DNA of 15,464 nucleotides from Syntrophomonadaceae bacterium (GTDB lineage Bacteria > Bacillota > Syntrophomonadia > Syntrophomonadales > Syntrophomonadaceae). The translations under genes were made by a program, and so were the position numbers. This document shows, in pieces, positions 1-8,193 of the stretch (position 1 is its first letter; each line of letters begins with the position of its first letter). The notes beneath the pieces are model-generated. The model ran no database searches. It saw nothing but the letters and a program-made list of their open reading frames with translations, and was not told the DNA's origin. The stretch spans positions 1 through 15,464 of the forward strand of contig DUSB01000099.1 of assembly GCA_012840625.1 (NCBI GenBank), in the 5' to 3' direction.

Positions 1-1348
1 CCTGAATGTTCATCTGAATGCTGCCATCACCGGCAATATCAATAACCGGCCGATCAGGACAGCCTACTTTAGCACCAATGGCCGCTGGGAAACCATATCC
101 CATCGTTCCCAGACCTCCGGAGGTTAAGAAAGTGCGCGGATATTTAAATTTATAATACTGAGCCGCCCACATCTGATTTTGCCCCACCTCGGTAGTAATA
201 ATTGCTTCCCCCCGGGTAAGATCGTAGATCTTTTCGACAATATGCTGCGGCATTATTCTTCCCTGACTGGCGGCACCATAATACATAGGATATTCGTCCT
301 TCCAGCGATCAATGGTTTTATGCCAGTCATCCAATTCCTCCCGCTGTTCAATACGCGGCAGCAGAGCCTGCAGAACCTCTTTCACATCCCCGACAATGGG
401 AATATCTACTTCAACGTTTTTACCGATTTCGGCTGCATCTATATCAATATGAATAATTCGGGCATTGGGAGCAAACTGCTCGATTTTCCCGGTTACTCGA
501 TCATCAAAGCGTACCCCCACTGCCAGCAAGGTATCACATTCGCCAATTGCATAGTTGGCATAGCGAGTACCATGCATTCCCAGCATACCCAGAGATAAAT
601 AGTGATTGCCCGGGAAGGCACCAATACCCATCAGGGTCGTAGTAACAGGAATCTTTCTTTTTTCTGCCAGGGCACGAAGTTCCTCTGCTGCATTGGAAGC
701 AATAACTCCCCCGCCTGCATAAATAACCGGCTTCCTGGCCTCATTAATCAATTCAGCCGCAGCAATAACCTGCCCGGCATTAAAACCCTTCACCACCCGG
801 TAACCACGCATATTGATCTCTTTACTATTGTCCTGAAAATCAATGGTTTGTTCCATCACATCTTTGGGCAGGTCGACAACCACCGGACCAGGACGATTGG
901 TGCTGGCAATATGGAAGGCTTCCTTGACCACCTGAGACAAATCTTCCGTACGCTCTACCAGGTAGTTATATTTGGTGATGGGAAGAGTTATACCGGTAAT
1001 GTCAGCTTCCTGAAATGCATCTCTGCCGATAAAAGCTGTGGCAACCTGACCTGTAAAAACAACCAGGGGGATAGAATCCATGTTAGCAGTTGCAATACCA
1101 GTAATTAAATTGGTTGCACCGGGACCGGAAGTGGCAATACATACCCCTACTTTACCGGTTGCCCTTGCATAGCCGTCGGCAGCATGAATGGCACCCTGCT
1201 CATGCCTGACCAGATAATGTTTGATCGGTGAATCATACAGCGCATCATAGATCGGTAGCACCGCCCCACCAGGGTAACCAAATACAGTATCAACCCCCTG
1301 AGCCATGAGGCAATGCAATAAGATTTCAGCACCTTTCATTTTCACCAT
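1..1348 (-). CDS. ilvB: Acetolactate (acetohydroxyacid) synthase large subunit, C-terminus cut by window edge
   Basis: A thiamine-diphosphate enzyme that condenses pyruvate with pyruvate or 2-ketobutyrate, the first common step of Val/Leu/Ile synthesis. 449 codons are visible of a usual 550-570. The N-terminus reads MVKMKGAEILL, followed by the FGYPGGAV loop and the HEQGA motif, whose Glu50 is the catalytic cofactor-activating glutamate of the family. Further on are SGPGATNL and, at the left edge, GDGSIQMN, the start of the ThDP/Mg binding motif. The ATG at 1348 is preceded by GGAGG five bases upstream. It is the third gene of an operon with ilvE and ilvD, 78 bp after ilvD, and should be under the T-box at 4081-4378. 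A small regulatory subunit (ilvN) and ilvC would be expected beyond the window, but that is inference. Identification is firm; catabolic AlsS is less likely given the ilv context. Confidence 0.95.
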   Translation of the reverse strand, partial: MVKMKGAEILLHCLMAQGVDTVFGYPGGAVLPIYDALYDSPIKHYLVRHEQGAIHAADGYARATGKVGVCIATSGPGATNLITGIATANMDSIPLVVFTGQVATAFIGRDAFQEADITGITLPITKYNYLVERTEDLSQVVKEAFHIASTNRPGPVVVDLPKDVMEQTIDFQDNSKEINMRGYRVVKGFNAGQVIAAAELINEARKPVIYAGGGVIASNAAEELRALAEKRKIPVTTTLMGIGAFPGNHYLSLGMLGMHGTRYANYAIGECDTLLAVGVRFDDRVTGKIEQFAPNARIIHIDIDAAEIGKNVEVDIPIVGDVKEVLQALLPRIEQREELDDWHKTIDRWKDEYPMYYGAASQGRIMPQHIVEKIYDLTRGEAIITTEVGQNQMWAAQYYKFKYPRTFLTSGGLGTMGYGFPAAIGAKVGCPDRPVIDIAGDGSIQMNIQ

Positions 1349-1426
1349 AACCACCTCCAAATACCCCTGTGCCTTTATGGGGTTTAATTATATTAATGAT
1401 ATTTTACCCTACAAGTGTAGCTGATC

Positions 1427-3088
1427 CTACCTTCGAAAAACTGCTCCTGTGCTTGCTGATTGTACCATCTCCGCGTAACGTTTCATATATCCTGTTTTTA
1501 TTTTTGGTTCAGGTAGGACCCATATGCTCCTTCTCTGTTCCAAAATTTTATCCTCTACCAGAAGGTCCAAACGGTTAGAAAGTATATCTATCCGTATAAG
1601 ATCACCTTCTTCAATAAGACCAATTACACCACCAGCAGCTGCTTCTGGCGATACGTGTCCTATAGATGCACCACGGGTGGCACCAGAAAAGCGCCCATCG
1701 GTAATAAGGGCTACCTCTTTATCCAAACCCATACCTGCTATCGCTGAAGTAGGGGTCAGCATTTCTCTCATACCAGGACCTCCACGCGGTCCTTCATACC
1801 GTATTACAATAACATCACCTGATTTGATCGCTCCACCCAGGATAGCCTCGACAGCTTCTTCTTCCGAGTTAAATACACGGGCGGGGCCTTCATGGATCAA
1901 CATCTCAGGAGCTACAGCACCTTTTTTAACCACTGCCCCTTCAGGAGCAAGATTACCAAATAGTACCGCCAGACCCCCGGTAGCATTGTAAGGACGATCA
2001 ACAGGCCGAATGACCTCATAATCTAAAACAGGGTGGTTCTGGATATTCTCGCCCACTGTTTTACCGCTTACTGTCATACAATTTTTGCATATTAATCCCT
2101 TTTTATCCAGTTCATTCATCATAGCCTGAATGCCACCGGCACGATACAAATCTTCCATATGGTGTTCCCCAGCCGGACTCAACTTACAAAGATGAGGCGT
2201 TATAGCACTCAGCTCATTAAAGATCTGCAGATCTAGCTTTATCCCTGCTTCAGATGCAATGGCCAAGAGATGAAGTACTGAATTAGTTGAACATCCTATC
2301 GCCATATCAAGGCAGACCGCATTGCGAAAAGCATCAGCAGTCATAATGTCTGAAGGTTTAATATCCTTCTCCAGTAATTCCATAATTTTCATGCCCGCCT
2401 GTTTGGCTAGGCGAATACGCTCCGAATAAACAGCGGGTATGGTTCCATTACCTGGCAGACCCATTCCCAGGACCTCGGTTATACAATTCATAGAGTTAGC
2501 CGTAAACATACCCGAGCAGGATCCACAGGTGGGACAGGCATTTTCTTCCAGATCATAAAGATCCTCTAATGGCATGGTGCCGGCGGAAACAGCTCCAACT
2601 CCTTCAAAGACCTGAGTTAAGCTGACCCTGTGTCCGCCTACCATACCTGCCAGCATCGGGCCACCACTAATAAAGATAGCAGGCAGATCCAGACGGGCAG
2701 CAGCCATCAACATTCCCGGCACAATCTTGTCACAGTTAGGAATGAAGACCAGGGCATCCAGGGCATGAGCTGTCGCCATAATCTCAACCGAATCAGCAAT
2801 CAGCTCCCGGCTACCCAGCGAATACTTCATGCCAATATGGTTCATGGCAATGCCATCACATACCCCGATGGTGGAAAATTCTAAAGGGGTTCCCCCTGCC
2901 AGGCGTACTCCGGCTTTTACCGCCTCAGCTATTTTGTCCAGGTTGATGTGCCCGGGAATTATTTCATTTTTTGAATTTACAATTCCGATCAGAGGTCGAT
3001 TCATCTCTTCATCGGTTAAACCCAGGGCCTTGAAAAGCGACCGGTGGGGCGCTTTTTCCAGTCCTTTTTTCGCCAGGTTACTGCGCAT
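1427..3088 (-). CDS. ilvD: Dihydroxy-acid dehydratase
   Basis: Cytosolic Fe-S enzyme that dehydrates 2,3-dihydroxy-isovalerate and 2,3-dihydroxy-3-methylvalerate to the 2-keto acids used by IlvE. At 553 residues it is full length. Cluster and Mg ligands are visible in NCDKIVPGM (Cys119, Lys121) and CPTCGSCSGMFTANSMN (Cys188/Cys191). The late signature ITDGRFSGATRGASIGHVSPEA is also present. Near residue 45 it has PGH where the plant/mycobacterial [2Fe-2S] type has PCN; this matches the oxygen-sensitive [4Fe-4S] type of E. coli and fits an anaerobe. The ATG at 3088 has AAAGGGG eight bases upstream, which overlaps the ilvE stop codon, so the two genes are probably translationally coupled (13-bp gap). 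It is co-transcribed with ilvE upstream and ilvB downstream. Confidence 0.97.
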   Translation of the reverse strand: MRSNLAKKGLEKAPHRSLFKALGLTDEEMNRPLIGIVNSKNEIIPGHINLDKIAEAVKAGVRLAGGTPLEFSTIGVCDGIAMNHIGMKYSLGSRELIADSVEIMATAHALDALVFIPNCDKIVPGMLMAAARLDLPAIFISGGPMLAGMVGGHRVSLTQVFEGVGAVSAGTMPLEDLYDLEENACPTCGSCSGMFTANSMNCITEVLGMGLPGNGTIPAVYSERIRLAKQAGMKIMELLEKDIKPSDIMTADAFRNAVCLDMAIGCSTNSVLHLLAIASEAGIKLDLQIFNELSAITPHLCKLSPAGEHHMEDLYRAGGIQAMMNELDKKGLICKNCMTVSGKTVGENIQNHPVLDYEVIRPVDRPYNATGGLAVLFGNLAPEGAVVKKGAVAPEMLIHEGPARVFNSEEEAVEAILGGAIKSGDVIVIRYEGPRGGPGMREMLTPTSAIAGMGLDKEVALITDGRFSGATRGASIGHVSPEAAAGGVIGLIEEGDLIRIDILSNRLDLLVEDKILEQRRSIWVLPEPKIKTGYMKRYAEMVQSASTGAVFRR

Positions 3089-3101
3089 GTTCCAATCCCC
3101 T

Positions 3102-3980
3102 TTATTTGAAAATAACCGCTTCAGGTTCTTTTACAGCTGCACGGAAACTATCCAATAATTTGGCAAAGACCGGTCCAGGTTTGCCATTGCCAATAACACG
3201 GGCATCTATTTTCGTAACCGGAACGATTTCAGCCGCAGTTCCGGTGAGGAAGACTTCATCAGCGACAAACAGATCGTAACGAGTAAAAGTCGTTTCTTCC
3301 ACCTGCAGGCCAGCTTCTTTCGCTAAACGAATAACTTCATTGCGGGTAACCCCTTCCAGCAGACCCAGATGTTTGGCCGGGGTTTTCAATACTCCATCTT
3401 TCACCATGAAAATATTATCCCCTGTACATTCGGCTACATAACCCTCTTCATTGAGCATCAAAGCTTCTGCTGCTCCCGATATATTGGCTTCAATCTTGGC
3501 CATAATATTATTTAAATAATTCAATGACTTTATGCGCGGGTTAACTCCTTCCGGATTATTGCGCCGTGTCGGTACAGTAATGATTTCCATACCCTTTTCA
3601 TAGAGTTCCTGCGGATATAGATTTATACTCGAGGCAATACATACGATAGTGGGTACAGAACACTTACGAGGATCCAGCCCCAGGTCCCCTTTGCCTCTGG
3701 AAATAACCAAACGTATGTAAGCATCCCGCAAATTATTTTTGCGGCAGGTTTCTAATACCACTTCGGCCATCTCTTCTCTTTCCATAGGAACCGTCAGATT
3801 AATAGCCTTGGCCGAATCATAAAGACGGTCAACATGCTCCTTAAGGCGAAACACTGAATTGTGATAGGCGCGAATACCCTCAAATACACCATCGCCATAC
3901 AAGAAACCATGGTCAAACACTGATATCGTTGCTTCTTCCTCCGGTACATACTTGCCATTCAGATAAATGATGAGTCCCAT
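3102..3980 (-). CDS. ilvE: Branched-chain amino acid aminotransferase
   Basis: Fold-type IV PLP aminotransferase, last step of Val/Leu/Ile synthesis (2-keto acid plus glutamate). With the ATG at 3980 the protein has 292 residues, normal for the family. Visible are the FDHGFLYGDGVFEGIRAY signature near residues 22-39, the PLP lysine Lys151 in RIKSLNYLNN, and the ECTGDNIF motif (Glu184) that anchors the cofactor. A GTG three codons upstream (3989) also opens the frame, but it overlaps the AAGGAG at 3994-3989, so it cannot use it. The ATG at 3980 sits eight bases downstream of that site and is preferred. It is the first gene after the T-box leader, about 100 bp beyond its terminator. D-amino-acid transaminase and aminodeoxychorismate lyase share the fold, but the operon makes ilvE by far the best call. 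Confidence 0.95.
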   Translation of the reverse strand: MGLIIYLNGKYVPEEEATISVFDHGFLYGDGVFEGIRAYHNSVFRLKEHVDRLYDSAKAINLTVPMEREEMAEVVLETCRKNNLRDAYIRLVISRGKGDLGLDPRKCSVPTIVCIASSINLYPQELYEKGMEIITVPTRRNNPEGVNPRIKSLNYLNNIMAKIEANISGAAEALMLNEEGYVAECTGDNIFMVKDGVLKTPAKHLGLLEGVTRNEVIRLAKEAGLQVEETTFTRYDLFVADEVFLTGTAAEIVPVTKIDARVIGNGKPGPVFAKLLDSFRAAVKEPEAVIFK

Positions 3981-4080
3981 CCTTACCACTCCTTGCTTTC
4001 CTAATATATTTCTACTATGCTGCCATGCTCTATTTTGTTTTTGGCGGAGGCAGTTTTGCTAATAAAATAAAAAAGAAGAC

Positions 4081-4120
4081 AAAAAACCTCTCCATCCCAT
4101 TCAGGGACGAGAGGTTTTTT
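4081..4120 (-). terminator. T-box-controlled intrinsic terminator
   Basis: On the minus strand, AAAAAACCTCTCGTCCC and GGGATGGAGAGGTTTTTT form a long stem around the loop TGAAT, ending in a run of six T. It directly follows the T-box motif and shares its CGTCCC segment with the antiterminator. It therefore stops transcription ahead of ilvE when the cognate tRNA is charged. Confidence 0.95.
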
Positions 4121-4378
4121 CCCGCGGTACCACCCTGTTTGTCACATGTATTACCATATGACCGCTTTATTAGCACAGACTTATTGTCCGGCCAACTTGT
4201 TAACGAACTTATTCGTCCGGCTTCACCTACTCGACTTTTGCCCTGCTATAGCCTTTCAGATTGCAGCTCCAGAGTGATCTGCATATGAAATATTGCTACC
4301 GGCTCTCAGCAACCCGGCTCTCTGTATATCAAGTGATTTCATATGTCTTTTTCCTTCATAGCCTGTAATTTTATATTT
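4081..4378 (-). promoter_or_regulatory. T-box riboswitch leader of the ilvE-ilvD-ilvB operon, probable isoleucine specifier
   Basis: Read on the minus strand, the leader starts just after the promoter. Stem I is closed by GCUAU (about 4362-4358) with AUAGC (4249-4245). It contains a kink-turn-like AUGAAGGAAAAAG, the AGAGA bulge motif and the distal loop CCGGGUUGCUGAGAGCCGG. It returns through CACUCUGGAGC. The codon before it, AUC at 4278-4276 followed by A, is read as the specifier (Ile). AGUAGG and CGUUA of the middle elements follow. A clean stem III lies at 4162-4141 (GUCAUAUG with CAUGUGAC). The conserved T-box AGGGUGGUACCGCGG is at 4136-4122. Its UGGU bulge would pair with the ACCA end of uncharged tRNA, compatible with an A discriminator base. 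The antiterminator would use the CGUCCCU that is otherwise the 5' arm of the terminator. The class is certain; the exact specifier assignment less so. Confidence 0.95.
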
Positions 4379-4384
4379 CTATAA

Positions 4385-4413
4385 AGTATATTGAAAGGCT
4401 ATGACCATGTCAA
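4385..4413 (-). promoter_or_regulatory. Sigma-A promoter of the T-box/ilv operon
   Basis: Minus strand: -35 TTGACA (4413-4408), a 17-bp spacer, and -10 TATACT (4390-4385). This is almost consensus. The start point should fall near 4378, immediately before the T-box leader. It begins only about 20 bp after the stop codon of the upstream gene. No terminator separates the two, so some read-through from that gene into the leader is possible. Confidence 0.88.
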
Positions 4414-4434
4414 TACAGTGTTTGAATTATCTGC

Positions 4435-6435
4435 CTAGTATTTGCTATCTTTTTTCATGTCTACCCGGTGTAAATACTCTCGCAGTCCTATACGCCTTGG
4501 GATTCCAGCCTTGTGATATTTGATCTCCTGACTGCGAATTCTTTTAAACATCGTCCACAGCAGGCGTTTGCCTTCATCCGTCTCCACCGCCTCCGATGGA
4601 CTCATCCCACTCAGAGTGGGTAGCTGAGAATAATACCATTTGTTAAGATACATGCGTTTCAATTCTGATTCCAGCCGCGGGTACATTTTCTTTACCTCTG
4701 CAGTCAGGATATCAAACATTCCCTGCTCACGGATTTCCAATCCATCAAACTCCAGCGCTTCATACAAGCCTTCTTCAAAAACCCGTCTCACCAGCGACAT
4801 ATCCCGATCACCAAAGGCAGAAAGAGTAACCCAGTTGTCTCCCAAAATAAATTCGGCCTTAAATCCCGGTTCCTCCTCATTCCCATCCGTCTGATAATAG
4901 ATGGAGTACAAACCGGGCAGATCCAGTTTAAGGGTACTCAATTGTTCAAGCCTTTCTGCTACCGCATCGCGATCCTTGATCATATAACGTGCGGTTAAAA
5001 ACCTCATTCCATCCTCATAATAGACATTGCCATCATCAAGCAATATATCTTCAAAAGTGGCATACTGACCGCTTAAATAGTGATAAGCAGAAGCGAGGGT
5101 TACTTCATATTCAGCCCGAAAATCAAGCGGTGCAGCATAGGGCTGGTAAAATAGCTGGTGGAAAGCCTCCATATTTTTTTTATTCTGAGTAATAATAACA
5201 AATTCAGCACCATTAATAACCAGATCTCCCAGTACACCATCCATAAATGAAATCCCATTATTCAGATTCTCTTCATAAATGCTAACCCTCATATGGATGC
5301 CATAAGGCAGCTCCTCCACTTCACGAATGTTTTCCATTAAATCTAAAATATCAAAAAGCAAATCTAAATTGACAATTTCATAAACCCGGCACAAAACATG
5401 GGTGCCAAAAGGGTTGGACTCCGCCTCAGGAGCCAGCATCCCCTTTTGCAGGCGTTTGATCTTGTTAATCAGCCATCCAAAATCTTCATCCCGCACCAGT
5501 TCAAAGCGATAATCACTGCGGAATACTTCTCGTTCGTACAAACTAATACAGTAAACATTGGCCATTACCTTTTCATAGGAACCATGAATAGAGATCACTT
5601 TTCCCTCTAGAAGCATAGCACCAGGCAGCATCTCCTGCTGTAGCTGTTCTATTAACAAACCGCCCTGCAAACAGGAGGTCGTAGTAAAGGCACTGATATA
5701 CTGATCATCATGTACTTTCATAGCTCTAAAAAGACTATTGATTAACTGTCTGGGGGTTAAAGGTGAGGATAAATGATGGATAAGACTTTGAACATCACGA
5801 TCACTTAAATGTATACCAACATCAAGATACTTTTGATATACAAAACGACCCAATGCCGGCCTGCTCATAAAGCGCATATTAAAGCGATAGGCTTCCTGTA
5901 TCAAATAGCAACATTCTTCAAAATTAAGTTCCACCATTTCAGTAAGTAGAATACGTTCCCTTTCAAATTCTAACAAAGACATATCCTCTATAACAAAAAC
6001 CGAATGCAAGCCATCCGAGCTAAAGGTCAGGAAAAAATTTTCTACGTATAAACTGCGGCCACCATTATTCCAGGCAATATCCAGACTGATTTTGCCGGTA
6101 TGCCTGGTACGGGTGGCATAAGCACGATAAAAGCTGCCTTCTACATGGGAAAATGAGTTGGTATCCAGCCCCGCCATACGATATTTTAGCAGAATACGAT
6201 CCAGGACTTTTTCCATTTCCCGATATTCCATTTGCATCAACTGAAAAAAATCAGCCATATTTTGCCAATAAAAAGAAGACAATCCCTCCATAACTGCTGG
6301 ACGCAGTTCCGGGGGGATCTCTTCAATAAGTTCTAAGGCCTGTAAACACCCTTCAGTGGTTTCTACCAGGGTGCTGAGATCCTGGGCCAAACTTTTTAAC
6401 GCTGCACGTGGAAACGTTATTTTCTTATCTTTCAT
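4435..6435 (-). CDS. Unrecognised 666-residue soluble protein with a C-terminal LPxLxGxxPxEA segment
   Basis: I do not recognise the protein as a whole. It is acidic and rich in Leu, Glu and aromatics, with no signal peptide and no clear membrane span. The first 400 residues look mostly helical. Residues about 525-570 (AEFILGDNWVTLSAF, then a helix) look like a small alpha-beta unit. They are followed at about 605-626 by LPTLSGMSPSEAVETDEGKRLL. From memory, that pairing resembles the C-terminal region found in some SEC-C-type and MbcA/ParS-Xre-type bacterial proteins, where the consensus is close to LPxLGGxTPxEAxxTPEGR. This is a resemblance, not an assignment. The ATG at 6435 has AGGAG six bases upstream. 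The gene is transcribed toward the ilv operon but has its own upstream gap, and the ilv promoter follows its stop, so a shared function is not implied. Coding status is certain, function unknown. Confidence 0.9.
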   Translation of the reverse strand: MKDKKITFPRAALKSLAQDLSTLVETTEGCLQALELIEEIPPELRPAVMEGLSSFYWQNMADFFQLMQMEYREMEKVLDRILLKYRMAGLDTNSFSHVEGSFYRAYATRTRHTGKISLDIAWNNGGRSLYVENFFLTFSSDGLHSVFVIEDMSLLEFERERILLTEMVELNFEECCYLIQEAYRFNMRFMSRPALGRFVYQKYLDVGIHLSDRDVQSLIHHLSSPLTPRQLINSLFRAMKVHDDQYISAFTTTSCLQGGLLIEQLQQEMLPGAMLLEGKVISIHGSYEKVMANVYCISLYEREVFRSDYRFELVRDEDFGWLINKIKRLQKGMLAPEAESNPFGTHVLCRVYEIVNLDLLFDILDLMENIREVEELPYGIHMRVSIYEENLNNGISFMDGVLGDLVINGAEFVIITQNKKNMEAFHQLFYQPYAAPLDFRAEYEVTLASAYHYLSGQYATFEDILLDDGNVYYEDGMRFLTARYMIKDRDAVAERLEQLSTLKLDLPGLYSIYYQTDGNEEEPGFKAEFILGDNWVTLSAFGDRDMSLVRRVFEEGLYEALEFDGLEIREQGMFDILTAEVKKMYPRLESELKRMYLNKWYYSQLPTLSGMSPSEAVETDEGKRLLWTMFKRIRSQEIKYHKAGIPRRIGLREYLHRVDMKKDSKY

Positions 6436-6860
6436 GACATTCTCCTAGTTAGCTAATAAGAACCCTCACATATTAGTAATGTACCATGTATACAGGGGCT
6501 AAGCAAACAAAGTATATGCTTGCTAAACGAATCCCCAGCTCACTCAATGTTAACTTCAGCAACTACCCGACAGCCTCTGAATTTGCCTCTCAAATCCTAC
6601 CATACTCCCTGCTGTTACCAGAATATTAATTATTCCTTTTACTAATTGCAGGAATACTAACAGCCATGATTGAATCTTATACACGAACGAAGCCTCCAGC
6701 TCATTTGCAGTGCACGGGTGTGAATGTTCTTCAAAACATCCTTTTTGAGGTTCCTTTTCACTGTTTGACCCCTTTTACCCGCTTAAATTTTACAATTGAA
6801 AAATAACTATTAGCTTTAAAGTCTAATAAAGTAGTTTTTGTATATTAAATTCTAATCCTT

Positions 6861-6889
6861 GCAGGAAGCAACGAAATTATATAGAATTG
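6861..6889 (+). promoter_or_regulatory. Candidate sigma-H promoter for the HD-GYP gene
   Basis: GCAGGAAGC (6861-6869), 11 bp, then ATAGAATTG (6881-6889). The Bacillus sigma-H pattern is RnAGGAwww, 11-12 bp, RnnGAATww, and the arrangement is close to the spoVG promoter as I remember it. Two bases of the -35 element deviate. If used, the gene would have a leader of about 115 nt carrying the inverted repeat at 6940-6975. It would also point to stationary-phase or sporulation-phase expression. This is inference from the motif only. Confidence 0.4.
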
Positions 6890-6939
6890 ATCGATATGGA
6901 ACGAATTGTTAATGTTTAAAGTCTCAAAAGTACATTATC

Positions 6940-6975
6940 TGCCCTTCCTGCATATATTTTTTTACAGGTTGGGCA
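6940..6975 (+). repeat. Inverted repeat upstream of the HD-GYP gene
   Basis: TGCCCTTCCTG (6940-6950) and CAGGTTGGGCA (6965-6975) are inverted copies. Nine of eleven positions pair, around a central TT/TT mismatch, and the loop is the 14-nt AT-only-like CATATATTTTTTTA. It ends 35 bp before the ATG. It could be an RNA hairpin in the leader or a protein-binding operator. No T-run follows, so it is not a normal terminator. Confidence 0.6.
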
Positions 6976-7010
6976 GCAATATATAAAACATAACAGACTG
7001 TGGTGAGGGT

Positions 7011-8114
7011 ATGAAAAGGGTTAAAGTGGATGAATTGGAATCTGGTATGGTGGTAGCGCGCAGTATTTTTAGCAGTGATGGTCGCATCCTGTTGCATGCA
7101 GGCGTACTGCTAAACCAAACCTATATCTCCCGTTTAAAGAGCATAAACATAGGCTCTGTTTATGTTGAAGATTCCTTATTCCCTGATATGGTTCAGCCCC
7201 AGGAGCCTGTTTCAGAAGAAACACGGGTTCTAACCATTAGTGCCGTCAAACAGACTTTCGAACAATTGGAAAAGGAACGTAAGCTAAACACCCGCTTGGT
7301 GCATAGGGTTGTAAACAACCTGCTGGATGAAATCCTCACTAACCAGCAAGTTCTGATTGGTCTATCCGATATTCGCCGCTATGATGATTATACCTTTGGC
7401 CATTCAGTAAACGTTTGTGTTCTCTCAATCATGAGCGGTATCACCATGCATTATAATGACATCAAGCTTAAAGAATTAGGAATCGGTGCACTTTTACATG
7501 ACATCGGAAAAGTCTATATTGATCCAGACATTCTGAACAAAACGGGTGAATTAACCCGTGAAGAATACGAGGAGATAAAAAAACATTCTGAATACGGCTT
7601 TGAGGTTTTACGACAATATCCTGACATTCCTCTTTTATCTGCCCATGTAGCCTTTCAGCACCATGAACGTTATGATGGCCATGGCTATCCCCGCAAGTTA
7701 GCCGGGGATGAAATCCATGAATATTCTCGTATTGTAGCGGTTGCCGATGTATATGATGCCCTGCTGGCTGATCGTCCTTACCGCTCCAGCTACAGTATTA
7801 ACCAGGCTATTACCATACTTAAACGTATGGCGGGGATTCATTTGGATCCTGAATGTACCACCGCCCTTATATCCAACATCGCTGTCTACCCCATTGGAAC
7901 CATTGTAGAGCTCAACACCGGATCAATTGGCATCGTAGTTGATATTAACAAAAAATGGCCCACCAGACCAGTCGTCCGCATCGTTTATGATCGGCAAAAG
8001 CGGCGTTTCCTACCTGCTCATGAAATAGATCTAACCAAAATGAGTACGATTATTATCACCCGCACCCTCTCCGAAGGAGAATTAAGCCAGTTATTGAAAA
8101 AGAATTCAGGATAA
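7011..8114 (+). CDS. HD-GYP domain cyclic-di-GMP phosphodiesterase
   Basis: Predicted cytosolic phosphodiesterase that breaks down cyclic di-GMP. Residues 1-55 form the small N-terminal domain often seen before such domains in Firmicutes (VDELESGMVVARSIFSSDG, then IGSVYVED). A helical linker follows, and the HD-GYP domain covers about 115-300. Expected metal and signature residues are present: His131, the HDIGK motif (His163, Asp164, Lys167), His192, the paired histidines HHE at 217-218, and the DGHGYP loop (222-227). VADVYDALLADRPYR follows, with Asp246. The last 70 residues are a beta-rich tail (IYPIGTIVELN-like start, then VVDINKKWPTRPVVRIVYD), also common in this subgroup. No membrane segment or receiver domain is seen. 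The SD is weak (GGTGAGG close to the ATG). All catalytic residues being intact, I expect an active enzyme. Confidence 0.93.
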   Translation: MKRVKVDELESGMVVARSIFSSDGRILLHAGVLLNQTYISRLKSINIGSVYVEDSLFPDMVQPQEPVSEETRVLTISAVKQTFEQLEKERKLNTRLVHRVVNNLLDEILTNQQVLIGLSDIRRYDDYTFGHSVNVCVLSIMSGITMHYNDIKLKELGIGALLHDIGKVYIDPDILNKTGELTREEYEEIKKHSEYGFEVLRQYPDIPLLSAHVAFQHHERYDGHGYPRKLAGDEIHEYSRIVAVADVYDALLADRPYRSSYSINQAITILKRMAGIHLDPECTTALISNIAVYPIGTIVELNTGSIGIVVDINKKWPTRPVVRIVYDRQKRRFLPAHEIDLTKMSTIIITRTLSEGELSQLLKKNSG

Positions 8115-8193
8115 AAATAGCGGTATCTTTATCTGGTAGCGGGTATAAATCCTATCCGGCTTGTGAATGATATGAGCAAAGGAGGGATGTACC

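Larger units (their letters stand above)
6436..7010. other. 575-bp intergenic region between two divergent genes
   Basis: Besides the promoter and inverted repeat listed separately, it holds three weak items. (a) An imperfect inverted repeat, AGCAAACA and TGCTTGCT, lies around 6500-6525 upstream of the 666-residue gene. (b) A minus-strand frame is open for 72 codons (6774-6559, stop 6556-6558) without an early start codon. (c) An overlapping 34-codon GTG-started frame runs 6761-6657 on the minus strand, with AAGGGG seven bases before the GTG. I can assign no function to any of these. No clear promoter for the minus-strand gene could be picked out. Confidence 0.4.

Noticed and set aside
179..1108. 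Plus-strand frames of 139 and 168 codons opposite ilvB
   Set aside because: They are antisense to a clearly conserved enzyme frame, have no ribosome sites, and their products resemble no protein.
1349..1426. Weak stem ACCCC/GGGGT between ilvD and ilvB as an attenuator
   Set aside because: Only five pairs and no T-run; it is more likely ordinary spacer in the operon.
4025..4288. 87-codon plus-strand frame
   Set aside because: It lies across the T-box leader and terminator on the opposite strand, so it is explained by the RNA structure.
4248..4402. ATAGCCTTTCA in the ilv promoter spacer is the exact inverse of TGAAAGGCTAT in the leader
   Set aside because: The promoter copy is not transcribed from the ilv promoter, and the leader copy is explained by stem I pairing. 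Probably coincidence.
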